DNA from: Trametes villosa | Taxonomy: Eukaryota; Basidiomycota; Agaricomycetes; Polyporales; Polyporaceae | NCBI GenBank assembly: GCA_002964805.2 | Contig: PUDQ02000017.1 | Span: 248,001-312,000, forward strand | DNA: 64,000 bases | Direction: 5' to 3' | Shown: positions 1 through 11,302 of the stretch, one piece after another | Numbering within the stretch: position 1 is the first letter of the stretch | How the letters are laid out: every line of letters begins with the position of its first letter | Translations under genes and position numbers: made by a program | The notes under the pieces: generated by a model | What the model was told of the DNA's origin: nothing | The model's database searches: none | The model's input: the letters and a program-made list of their open reading frames with translations, nothing else

Positions 1-2189
1 CCGTCTTCGAGTGGCTCTCCCGCACCAAGGAATTCAATGCACCTCCACCCCAAACCCAAGAGGCACGGCTCGAACCCCACCACGGTACGCCGTATACGCT
101 TCGCACCACTACCAGAGCCCCGGCGCGATCTCGACTCGGACGACCTCCCCCCCGTCTTCGACGAAGATTCCGACCTCCCCCAGTCCAACGAGATCCTCTC
201 CCTGTCATCGGCGCTAGCAGCGGCAACTCTTTCCCTCGCTGCCCCTGGCGACTCCGACCTGAGCAGGAGAACACGGAGCTTGCCCTGCAGCGTGACCTCC
301 AGTCCCACCACTGCGAAGAAAGCGCTGCCCGGTGACTCCCTCCTCCTCGACCCATCATGCGCCCAATCAGCCTCTGCATCAGACCCCGCAGGTCCCACAG
401 GCACCGACGCGCACCACACGACCGCCCCCTCCGACCTCGGACAGGAGTGGGACGTCCTCCCGCCCTCCTCTCCCGGCCTTCCCGCGCTCGCTCTCTCCGC
501 CGCACCCGACTCGCCGCGGAAGACGACGAAATGGTCGAAGATGCTGAAGCCCCTCCTCGGGCGCTCCCACCACGGGAGCAGCGCACGCTCGTCGCTCACG
601 CGCACGACGTCCGCCGAGGAGATCGCGGCAATGAACGGGGAGCGCGGCCGGGGCCTCCTGCTTGGCCTCGCCGGCTCCCGGAATAGCAGCCGCAGTCGGG
701 ACGCGAGCGGGAGCCGCGAGCGCGACCAGGGACGGGACAGGCGCGAGGCGGACTTCGGACTCCCACTCCACCGGTGGACGTCTGAAGGCCAGCCCGTCCT
801 CCCCGTCAGCAAGAAGAAGAAACACTCGCTCTTCGGAGGTGGAGGCGGCGGCGGGGTGCCCCTCGGGCGCACCCAGAGCCTGACGTCTCTGTCGAGCAAG
901 GACGACCGGAAGGCGCTGAAGCCCGTGATGGCGACGAACGGCGGGCGGAAGCAGCAGAGGATGCTGAACGGGCGGGTGTATGGAGCGAAGCGGAATGCCA
1001 ATCCGTTCGCGAATGTCCGGTGCGTACCTTCGATCTGTCTTCTGCGGTCTGTGGAGCTAACCTTGACGTATCTGCAGATCCGAGGAGCCCGAGTTCGTCG
1101 AGTGGGGATACGGAGGCATGGGCTCCGTGAAGACCTCCGCGGGCCAGTCCGAGATCTGGCAGCGCGTGCAGACAGGCAGCGTTGCGATCGGCGGCGGCGA
1201 CGAGAACCCCTCGTGGGGCGCGCGCTCGAGCTCAGTCGATGAAGATGATGGTAGCGGCATGACGTGGCTCAAGAAGCGGCGAGAGCAGCGCGAGCGCGAG
1301 AAGAAGGAGCGCGAGGAGAAGGAGAAGGCCGAGGCTGAAGCTGAGGCGAAAGCCGATGTCGAGGCCGTCGAGGAGAAGTCGGAAGATGTGCCCGAGGTGA
1401 AGGTGGAAGACGAGAGCAAGGCAGAGGCGGCGACGGAGACCGCGGAGGCGGAGCAACTGCCCGCTGCGCCGACGAGCGCGAATGCGACACTCACCTCCAC
1501 GCCCGCGCCTTCGACCCCGGTCACCACGCCCTCGCACGAGGAGCACATCACCCAGACCGTCAACATCCCCGCTCCACACAAGCGCCACCACCACTCGCAC
1601 TCACATTCGTACGCGCACACGCACGGGCACCACCACCACGGACACAGCCATTCGCTCTCGCTCACCCTCCCTCATCCGGAGCGACGGGAGAGCGCGGACA
1701 CCGCCCGCGGCGTCCCCTTCGCTTCGCTCACTCCCGCTGCGAGCGCGACTCCCACCGGCCAGCCGGAGACCGTCGAGGACGTCGATGGCACGCCGATCTT
1801 GGCTGGCGCGCGTTTGCGAACGGACAGTCTCACCGAGGGCGAGGGCGGCGAGAGCCTCAGCAGCAGTGCGACCAGCACCACGAGCACGACCAGCGACGAG
1901 GTCGACGACAGCGAGGAGAGCCCGAGGGACACCGAGGGCGGATTCCCAGAGGACGACGAGGAAGAGGAAGAGATGCTGAAGGTGCGTCGTGGTTCTCTCC
2001 ACCCGGCTAGCCGAGCCTCGTGCGTAGCACGACGGGGTGACGGCTTGTGCAGTGCAGTGTGCTGACATTACGTATTTGCAGCAGGACCGCAAGACGGCCG
2101 TCAGCGCGGGCATGGAGAAGATCGCGCGGCACAAGGAGCACGACCACGCACACGAGCAGGCAGAGGCGGCGGCGGAGGCGTCGAGCTAA
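1..2189 (+). CDS. Low-complexity protein, 3' part, function unknown
   Basis: The reading frame is open at the window edge, so the 5' end is missing. The first ~60 bases may belong to a differently phased exon, because another frame there also looks codon-like. Three coding blocks join through GT-AG introns at 1020-1077 and 1982-2081, giving one frame to the TAA at 2187-2189. Visible in the protein: a basic motif RRIRFAPLPEPRR near 90-125, Ser/Arg-rich stretches, a poly-Gly run near 840-860, a block FVEWGYGGMGSVK right after intron 1, a charged Arg/Glu/Lys/Ala stretch that should form a coiled coil (1265-1450), a His-rich tract (1580-1655) and an acidic Ser/Thr-rich tail. No catalytic domain is recognised. 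The mixture suggests a disordered regulatory or scaffold protein, which is inference. A small C-terminal exon ends in an Ala/Glu/His-rich segment. Confidence 0.7.
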
Positions 2190-3926
2190 GTTCGCCCCCT
2201 CCGCTGCCTATATGCGCTCCGTCCGACTCGTCTGGTCCCCCTCCGTCCAACCTTACCCCCGCATTACTACTCCGACTCCCATGATACGCCGCAATGCGCA
2301 ACGCCCCCGCCGTGACAGATGGCGTGCGGGGGAGCGGCCGCGAGCACCTCGCCAGGGCGAGGCCCATCAGCTGGCGCTCGCCCCGCACCCCGGGTGCGTG
2401 CTCGTGACGATATCCCTCCGCCGCGAGTGGCTGCTGGGGTGCGCCCACAAGCACCTACGCCGGCCACCTATAGGTGGGGTTGAGTCGCCGGGCGACTGTA
2501 TGCGCGCGCATTTGTCGGATCTGCGTCCTCGTCTCTTGTTTTATACGCTCCTCGTCTCGTCTCCTTTGGGTTCTCCTCGTGCTGTCGATCTGCTGTGATA
2601 TACTGGTCCCCTCCCCCGGCTTCTCGTCTCCCCCACCGTGCCGTCATCATCATCCCCCCACCCGCCGCTGTATTCAGACCCCCCGCCGTATCGCCGCCTG
2701 GATGCGCTCAACGCCTCCTGCCCGCGGTGCGGTTGTACACTTTCGCTGTGCATATTCGTGCTCTGCTCCCTATCCCTCTCACCACTCCCCGTACATATAC
2801 CTCATGCACCCACGCAACGCAGTAATGGACGGCGCCCAAGCGCACGTCCTGTCCCAGTCTCCTCCCGTCTCGATAAAAACGCACAGGCACCCGTGGCCGC
2901 CGCGTACCGCGCTCCTTCAGCCGACCTTCGTTCTCCGCCTGTACCCTCCCCTCCCCTCCCCATTCCCGGATGCCATCGCCTACCCGAGCCTCATCCAGGC
3001 TGGTGTACGATTTCCCCCATCCCGCATCCCCGTCTGTCTGCCCCGATGTCCATATCGTACACCCCGCTCATCATTGTACCGTATGGCCGCTCCAGGCTCT
3101 AGTCACCGCGCGCCGCGGCGTCTAAGCTCGTACCAGTATAATACCCTTCGCCTCGTCCCCCTTCATCCCCTCCCACCCTTTCACCCCCTGATTAACCCTC
3201 CTCCCCCTTTCGTGCTCGTTGCCCTTCGTCTTGTCTGCATATACCGCATCGGATCCGCGTTTAGTTCGTGTACAGTATAGTGTCCCTGCCCTGCCCTGCC
3301 CGCCATCGTCGCAGCTCTGCTTCTCTGTGGATATTGGATATCGCATGTCTCCTTCTCATCCCTCCCAATCTCTCCCCTCTCGAGTCTCTCCTCGTTATAC
3401 GTTGTCGGTATACAATCGCTCGAGCCCAGATCTGCACCGGCGCCGTCATACATACATCGCAGAGCCCCCCGCAATCCATTGCATCGTGATCATCGTGCAC
3501 CCCAGATATTCGTTATGGCTATGTTATTGCGTGCGTCCGACGGCTGCGTGCCCCGGTTCGTTGCTTGTACCACCAGATACACTACAGATTCGCAGGTGCT
3601 CCTGTCAGTATGCGTTGCATGCGTGCGCGCTACTTTGACGAGGGCTAACCCTGATTCCAGTACGATACAACCCAGGTTACTCGCTGAATATTGAATATTG
3701 AATAGTCGTGCGTAGGCGTATATCGCAATGCAATGCGACTTGTGCTTCACCTTGTCGGATCATGATGCTCCTCAGTCGGTTTCGCGAGCCTCAGAGCAAG
3801 ATATCGGACATGAGATCGAAAAGAGACTTCGATTCCTGTCTATTGGTACAGTTGCTAAGGATAGGACTATGCTGCTGCAGACTTCCACACGTCCCCGGAA
3901 TCCTCCCAGAGTTCAGTCGTGCGCGT
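2190..3926. other. Intergenic, pyrimidine-rich, no gene seen
   Basis: The stretch holds the 3' flanks of two convergent genes. The + strand is rich in C and T up to about 3.5 kb. Open frames here are short and low in complexity, without recognisable domains or consistent splice joins. No RNA gene or repeat was recognised. Confidence 0.6.
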
Positions 3927-6085
3927 TCACCGCATGGTGACGAGCTCTGCAAGATGACACAAACGACGTATCCCATGAGCATCACCAGCAAACAAAAGCG
4001 AGAAAGAGAAAGAGCGTAAGAGAAGACGCACCCTCGGCGGACGTCGGGTGGATCGCGACGGTGTCGTCCAGGTCCTGCTTGCGCGCGCCCATCTTGACGG
4101 CGACGCCGAAGCCCTGCATGATCTCGTCCGAGCCGAGGCCGATGATGTGCACGCCGACGACGCGCTCCTCGGGCCCGGCGCACACGAGCTTGTGCACCGT
4201 CGGCTCCTTGTGCTCCTCCGGGATCATCGAGAAGTAGAGCGCGCGGAACGAGGACTTGTCTGCGCGACCAGGGTGGGTTAGCGGGGTGCAGTGGCAAGGA
4301 GCGAGGGAGGGGGAGGGGAGGGGAGGGGAGGGGAGGGGACGTACAGATCTTGACGTTCTCGTCGCCGTACTTCTTGCGCGCCTCAGGCTCGGTGAGGCCG
4401 ACCGTGCCAATCGTCGGGTGCCTGACACACACTACAATCAGCAACAGGCTCGATGCACGAGCACATGGGACACGCACGAGAAGACGACGGTGGGGATGTC
4501 GTCGTAGTTCAGCTTGTCTTGCTTGAACTTCTCCGGGCCGTACAGCCTGTTCGACAGCCGTCGCGCGGCGGCAATCGCAACGGGCGTGAGCAGCGCCTTG
4601 CCCGCGACGTCGCCCAACGCAAGAATGCCAGGCACGCCCGTCTCCTGCCACTCGTCGACCTGCACGTTCCCCTGCTTGTCGAGCTTCACGCCGAGCTCCT
4701 CGAGGCCGAGGCCCTCCGTGTTCGCGTGCCGGCCGATCGCCCAGAGGAGGACGTCGACCTTGAGCGTCTCGCCGTTCTCGAGGTGCACGGTGAGCTCCTG
4801 GCCCTTGGTGCCCTCGACCTTCTTCACGTGCGCGCCGTGCTGGAACTTGATGCCCGTGTGCTTCATCCAGCTCGTGAGCGTCTCGCCGAGCGTGGGGTCG
4901 AACGTGCGCAGCACGGTGTCGCCGCGGATGAGCATGGTCACGTCGCTCCCGAGCGTGTGGAGCACGCCCGCGAGCTCGACGGCGATGTAGCCCGCGCCGA
5001 CGACGGCGACGCGCTTCGGCTGCTCCTCGAGGTCGAAGAAGCCGTCCGAGTTGATGCCCAGGCTCGCCCCCGGAATCTCGTCGTCGCTCGGGATCGTTGG
5101 GCGGCCGCCAGTCGCGACGACGACGCGATCCGTGTTCAGCGTGTAGGTAGTGCCGTCCGGGCGCGTAACCTGCACAGACGAGGGCGAGAGGACGCGCGCG
5201 AAGCCGTGGTGGTACTCGACACCCTCCTTCGCGACGTTGTTGTCGTAGATGCCGTTCAGGCGGCGGATGTACGCGTCGCGCAGCGGCTTGAAGGTCGACC
5301 AGGAGAACTGCGGCGCGCCGATGCCCGGGCCCTTGAACTGGTAGCCCTCGGCGTGGCGGATCTTCTCTGCGATGTCCGCGGCGTGCCACATGATCTGACG
5401 GCGCGGTGTTAGACGGCGCGCTACACGCGAGCAGGACGGGGGCTTACTTTCTTGGGGACACAGCCTGACAAAGAGAGAGGTGAGCGGCACTCCGAGGTCG
5501 GGTGGTTTGTCAGGACGTACCGACGTTGACGCAGGTACCGCCGAGCCTGTCGGTCGCCTCAATCAGCGCGACCTTTGCGCCGTATGATGCTGCTCTGCGC
5601 TGTGAATGTGGTCAACATTCTGCTCTCATGCTGGCCTGTCGTGTGTTCGTGCGCGCTCGCCGAGTAGCGATCTAGTAGATCTGGATGACTGACGTCATTA
5701 TACGCTTACTTCGGAAGCGACGTCTTCACGCATTCTTGCTAATCTCAGCTGGGTTGGATACGTGAAGACGTCGCTGGCCAACCAAAGCTTTACAAACCAT
5801 CTAGGCCAACGCGCAGAGCTTGAAGGACGATTCATGAGGGGGAGGTAGAGCAGGACAGCGTAGAAACTGGCAATCATCGCACGAGCAAGCATAGCGAGAC
5901 TGCTCGGCCGGCCTGTTCGCGGAGACAGCACCTCCAAACCGAGCTTGGGTACATACCGCTCCCTAGATGCACGCAAGGCTGCACACAACGAGCGAAGTAC
6001 TCACCGAGCCTGCGACACCACCACTTCCACCTCCAATGAAGACAACGTCATACTTGTCCAGGCCGGGTTTCGTTACGGGAGGCAT
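3927..6085 (-). CDS. GLR1: Glutathione reductase (NADPH)
   Basis: FAD-dependent enzyme that reduces glutathione disulfide with NADPH, in cytosol and/or mitochondrion. Seven exons splice cleanly to about 472 aa, the usual family length. The start ATG at 6083-6085 gives [20 protein letters not shown], with the FAD-binding GxGxxG-type loop about 20 residues in. The redox-active disulfide CVNVGC is present, followed by PKK. A second dinucleotide-binding motif [15 protein letters not shown] (NADPH side) and the FAD motif ILALGDVAG follow. The C terminus HPTSAEELVTMR carries the His-Pro/Glu pair that serves as acid/base in this family and distinguishes it from lipoamide dehydrogenase. Introns: 5600-6004 (405 nt, long for this organism), 5465-5520, 5395-5447, 4422-4477, 4260-4344 and 3947-4031. 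Exon 3 (5448-5464) is only 17 nt and encodes the second catalytic Cys. No obvious mitochondrial presequence is seen at this start. Confidence 0.96.
4304..4339 (+). repeat. G-rich GGGGA repeat inside a glutathione reductase intron
   Basis: About six GGGGA-like units lie in the intron 4260-4344. The + strand could form a G-quadruplex. In the transcript sense the tract is C-rich and sits just after the 5' splice site, so it is not the acceptor polypyrimidine tract. Confidence 0.7.
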
Positions 6086-9000
6086 CCTTGCTACTGCAGT
6101 TCCTGTGGAAAGTGCGCGGGTAATCTGCGGCGCCCCGGATGAGCTGCGAGCGCGTGCAAGCTGATTGCAGTCGTACCTGGAGGAGGCGACGGGACGCTAT
6201 GGCGGAGGATGGGGGAGGGGAGGAGAGGCGGAAGACGATCGATAGGGAAGCCAGGGCGACGAGTATTAAAGGGAAGAGCCCTGTGCTGTGTGAAACGGAC
6301 TAGGGGATGAATAAGGCAGATGCTCTCAAAGCAGCACGCTCGAGCAAATCGACGCCGATGTATGGCGCAACGCAGGCGCTTACTGGGCGCGCGTCGTCGC
6401 GGTCACGTGCACTCCCCCGTCATCCGTGTCCGATCTCTTCGGCCCTCCTTGCTTCCTACCCTCACCCACTCTGAGCTCCAGGTTGACTCTGGTCAGCACC
6501 TCTGAGACACCGCTGCGCGGCTCAAATCAGCCTCTCACCGGCTCACGGGATTCGCTCTCGGTTGTACTTGTCCTCCGCCGCTCGTGCGCCAAGGTTCAAG
6601 CTTGTCTCGGACTGCACCCGAAGACCGCTTGCTGTTGCTGTACCACCTTGCTATCCCACCCACCCCGCCTTCTCCCCTCGATACACTGCGCCTCTGTACC
6701 ACTTGACCCAAAGATGTCTGATGCTCTGTGCTTCGACTGTCCACAACTGACATGAACGCATCTGCCCGCCCCTCTTTAGGGGTGTCTGATACTCAATATG
6801 ACCACGTCGGCGCGGAAGGTTGACTTCTGTCTTGTGTAAGTACGTCGTGTTCTTATTTCATATCAGCACCGGACATAGAAGGGTGCACAAGGGGTTCTTG
6901 AACCCGAGCGGTGCCGTATGCTCAGCTAGCTGAACTCTAAGCGGGTCCAATAGCATAGCGTTCTGTTGGACTTTGCGCTGTTCCTGAAACCTACTCACCA
7001 CCTGATGTACGCAGCGACTGAACTTTGAAGTGCTAGATACTTCCATCGCAACCCAACTTAACTGCATCGCATATGCGCGCCAGGCAACGGTCAGGGCACT
7101 GTGAGACAAAGTCCACGCAGTACGTTCACTGACTTCTGTTCAGGCAGTGGGGTCTCAGCGCACCCTAGGTCTTCTGCAGAGCAGGCGGAACGTTTCTATG
7201 AACGTAGTACCCCGTACAGATGGTAGCCAGCATGTAGCGGAGCATTCTGCGCATCGCTTCTGGGCAAACGCTGTGCCACGGCGTACCGCGGCGTGACATA
7301 CATACGTACTTCTTTATCCCGCTTCTATCCACGTTTACTTCACGCGAAGCTGCGCCCTAGGAAGAAGGAACGCCAAAAACCTCGGTATGCATACACCCGT
7401 GAACGATATGTATGCGCATCCATGTTATCGGAACGCTGGCGCATCGCACTGCCCTGTAAGTCTCCTCTTCGCATTCTCGGGCTGCTACTTTGATATTCCA
7501 GCATGGACTCCAAAATTAGATTGGGTTTTTCCAGACATTGTAAGATAAAAACAACGGTCGCCGAAAATCTCTACCACGATCGCGTCGACTTCGATATCGT
7601 GATGCACAAACCGATCCTCAAAGGCCTGCTAACGACCGCCTCTAACTGATTTTCTGGGCCCACCCGACCTGTAGCGTTTTTGTTATGCTTAGGTTTCCCG
7701 TCGCGGCCCGCCTGCCAGGTGCCAGGTGCACAAGCGGGAGGAATATGCCAGCCGAGGCCTAAGCGCCTCTCCTAGCCCGAAAGGGACCGGTACGTCTTGT
7801 GTACCATGTCGCCGGAATGTATGACTGTACCGCTCACGATGTGTCTAGCGCCACTCGTTTGCCCTTGGATAACGCTGGCCGAGGCCGACGAACGATGCGG
7901 GACCCATGCCACCCAGGAGCTTTCGCCCTAACGGTAATCGAGAGCGCAGCGAAGCCGACCGCAGTGCGACGACGTCAAGCACAGCACCGCCGTCCTCTCA
8001 AATCGGTCAGTGGCGGCTATCGCACAAATGTATGTCATCGCCATACGTATGTCGCGCCGCCGACGACCTTGGCGCACAGCCGCGCTTCTCTTTTGAGCGG
8101 CTGTATGCCAAGGACGCTGGGCGGATGGGCTGCCGTCGTTGACTACGTGACGCGGCCGCTACTTACGTGTGCGCTGCTCATGAGGGCAGAGCCGCATGAG
8201 GATGCGGGTGCTGGAGTGGATTTCTGACATCACGACCGACGGCTGCGTTGAGGGAAAATCGCTATGGGATTTTAGCGGAGTCGGGCTGCGCGCGACGATC
8301 AGGTGAGTAGCGCGCAGTCGGTCGAGCCATTTCAGCGTATGGCGCTGCGATATATTGCGGACGCTAGCATTGACCTGCCGCGGCGTAGCGTCATGCAAGC
8401 CACTGACGTGCGGGACCCAATGCCTCAGCCGTGACCGCTCCTTTTGCGGCACCCTTGCCCGGAGCCCTGCTTTTCCACGAGAATCTCCGGGCTGTACGCG
8501 CTTCAGCGGCCGCGGGATTTTTCTGTACGTGTCAATCATGCGATGCGATTTTTGCCTACCTCTGACTGTGTCTTCTCGACCGCTCCAGCACGACCGCCAA
8601 CTCCCGCGTACAGGCCTCTCTGCACGACTCCGCGGCCGTATGCGGTACCCGAGCCAGCCCGCGGGACATCTCGCAGTCCTTGACGTACTCGCACAGGGAG
8701 TGTTGCTGCCCTTGTGGCACGCTGAGAGCGGTGAGCGATACCGGCAACCTACTTACCCCCATTTGGCCACTTTTACTCCTCGATCGTACGAAGACGCACC
8801 CTCCGTGCTACCCGCCAGAGCTAAACGAGGGTCATGGGTCTCTCTCCGCGGCGCGCCCTGTCACGGTGCTCTATCCTCGAGACCTCCGAATCTGCTCTTC
8901 GAAGAGGAAGTCGCAGGGTAGGCGTGCTGCCTGCCGCCTGCGCTCAGCCCCACGCTTCTCGCCCAGTGCTTCTATCCCCGTGGGCAGATCGCCCTGCCCT

Positions 9001-9742
9001 GCCGCCGGGCCCCTTCGCACAGCACTGTTCTCCGGTTATCGATCGCGGCCGACATGTCGCGTGGTCTCCGCGACGAACACAGAGCCGGGGCGTGTGTCCT
9101 TCGCGACCCCGGACATCCCTTCATCTCGACTCGGACGCGGGGGGCTCGCGCTCGAAGCGTCGATCAATCGTGGCCAGGACGCCGTGGACCAACACGAGGT
9201 ACGCGTGCATCGCTTCTGTTTCTGTGCGGGCCGCCGTCGTCGCACGCTGATCACTCTTTGTGCGCCCGATACGCTCAGATCCCAGTGGACCCGCCGTCCG
9301 ACCTGCTGAAGCGTGACTTTGTTCTGAAGGTGGTCCGCGGCGTGCGAGGTGCCCCGGGTCGCTTCTATCCATGGCGCAGCACCGGTTTTTTTTCTCGCTG
9401 GGCTGCGCGATGCGTAGCACGCGATCTTGTAATGCATACAGAGCAGAAAGACGCGCCCTTTAAATTCGCTCACGCTGCCCGAGCGTACGCGGCGGCTGGC
9501 GACTGGTCGTTGAACGCCGTGTTCCTTGGCTCGTCGGTCTGAGCAAATCGTTTGGATAGTGCAGCCTCGAGCAGGGGCATCAGCATGGACAGACTGCACT
9601 ATCATGTGGTAGTGCACAAAGCTCGGCAGCGCTGGGAGGTATACGCTAACGTGAATAGCAACATCCCTTCAGGTTACAAAGGATATCCTACAGGGCCTCT
9701 GCAAAATATCAGCAATGATCGTCCGCTAGTGTCTTTGGCAGT
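6086..9742. other. Long interval without a recognisable gene
   Basis: The part next to 6085 should contain the glutathione reductase promoter. Beyond it, open frames on both strands are Arg/Ser/Pro-rich shadows that do not join into a domain. No tandem repeat, long terminal repeat or tRNA box was recognised by eye. It may be old degenerate transposon or gene sequence, which is inference. Confidence 0.45.
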
Positions 9743-10844
9743 TCACCCACCTCTCGCATCACCATCGTGCTTTTCTTCGTCGCCATCTATTGCCCAGAAC
9801 TGGGCGTAAACGTCCAACAACGACACCGGAAGGAGCCCCGTCTCCAGGCCAGCCAACATCACCGACGGTGCTTGCGGGTCGCAGACCTTGTCTTTCTGGT
9901 ATTCGTCCCAACGCGCGAACAGCGCCTTCCAGGCCCACTGGCGATCCGTGCGTGTGTATAGCCCAGGAACAGGATGGTAGGGGCGCCGAGGGTCGGTGAG
10001 GTGCAGGGGGAAGCCGCCGTTGACGCTGTTGATACAGAACCTAATGAAGTCTTGCAGAGCCATACGCATGGGGTCGGTCATGAGGATGACCCGGGTCGGC
10101 CGATGGATAGAGACCAGTTGGGCCTTCCTGAAGGTCAGGCCGGGGATGGCGTACAGGATAGGTATGGTCCCGACGTAGCTCGGGGTGTCCTTCTTCGCTT
10201 GCTCCTCGTGGGCGATCTTGCACTCGTTCATAACGTCGGTGGAGCTCTTGACAGTAAGAAGCCCGAGAAGAGTGCACCCAAAGAAGCTGGAGAACCCGCA
10301 TTCTTCTAGCCCAAACGTGTTGGCGGGGTTGGATCGCGACGGCCGATTGGCTGGGTCGATTGGTTTGCAGCGTAGGCGGAACGTGAAGATCTCCAGCTGA
10401 GGGTTCGTCCTGGCGATCTCCATACTCGGGCCACATTTGAGGAGGATGGAGGCGAAGGTGACGTTGGTGAGTGCCCAGCGATGCGCGGCCCTGAAGTCGT
10501 CCAGCGCCTGTATGAACGCCCGAGCAGAGGGGTATCCGAAGCGTTGCGCCTCATGGTCGACGATGTCCTCGCGACCTTCAAGTTGCGTCTCCTCGGACAT
10601 GCGCCGGCAGGAGACCCTAGTGCGATACACCATTCAGTTCGAGAAGACACACAGATCATGAAACCTGTGCGCACTTGCGCGTTGGCCACGCGGCCTTTTG
10701 ACACTCTCTACTACAATACACCACTCCCGAACGCGAGCATCCAGAGCATCTCCTTAGGGGAAACCCATTCTAGGGACCGCGGTTGCACTGATTGCAGGTT
10801 CGAAGGTCGTCACCCACGACTGTTTCAGTGTCAGATGGTGGCAT
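9743..10844 (-). pseudogene. MYND zinc-finger protein, copy 1, damaged finger
   Basis: Farthest-downstream member of a four-gene minus-strand array. The ATG at 10842-10844 gives MPPSDTETVVGDD and then the start of a MYND finger (C-N-Q-C). An in-frame TAG at 10770-10772 interrupts the finger at the position where copies 2 and 3 (11303-12379, 13688-14958) have Gln. The frame then resumes with LRRCSGC and YCSRECQKAAWP. The exon joins across an intron with donor at AA|GTGCGC to VSCRR. The zinc-ligand His of H-x3-C is Arg here (CGC where CAC is expected). The remaining body runs about 290 aa, open, to the stop at 9743. It has the family segments FGYPSARAFIQALDDF, ALTNVTFASILL, PVPGLYTR and a Trp-rich end. 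MYND fingers are protein-interaction modules; the body has no recognised enzyme motif. Either a recent pseudogene, or a protein started inside without a working finger. Confidence 0.7.
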
Positions 10845-11302
10845 GGCGAAAGGGGAGGGCTGCGGGGAAGCCTTCGGAGGACCAGCGTGGGGGTTGGGGG
10901 CAACCTGTGCGTCTGGCATCAGAACCTGCCTGGGAAGGGTGCCGTCCGTTCTTACTTTGGACATAGCATAGCTCAAATAGCCGGCATACATCTGCTGGGC
11001 CGCAATAAGTAGGTGAGTATCAGGGCCTGCTTTTCGGAGAACAGTATAACGCCCACCTGCGTCACCGTGGGCGTACACGTCGCGAGTTGGTTGGGCATTT
11101 CAAGGGACGGGGGCGCATATATCGGGACATCGAACTCGGCAGTGATGGTGTAGTATATGACTGACAATCGTTTAGCCTGACCTGGACGGCGATCAGCCTG
11201 ATGCCCAGACTACTGAACTCCGACGTACCAATGGGAATGTACCCTGCAATGGTCACCTCGGCCGGGTATGAATCAAAGATACATGGGGTTGACGGCGGCG
11301 TT
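10845..11302. other. Spacer between MYND copies 1 and 2
   Basis: Promoter side of copy 1 and 3' side of copy 2. Short open frames only. No repeat recognised. Confidence 0.5.

Noticed and set aside
3791..5389. 532-aa minus frame overlapping glutathione reductase
   Set aside because: Alternative frame through exons and introns, Arg-rich; only its last bases coincide with the real final exon.
4453..5412. Long + strand frame of 319 aa across glutathione reductase
   Set aside because: Antisense shadow: the minus strand has FAD, NADPH and disulfide motifs in spliced frame; the + product is Arg/Val/Leu-rich without domains.
8355..9309. Overlapping + frames at 8.4-9.3 kb as genes
   Set aside because: No domain, no consistent splicing and Arg/Ser/Pro-rich content on all frames.
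10797..10810. GGTTCGAAGG as a tRNA T-loop box
   Set aside because: It falls inside the MYND coding sequence and no acceptor stem or A-box is near.
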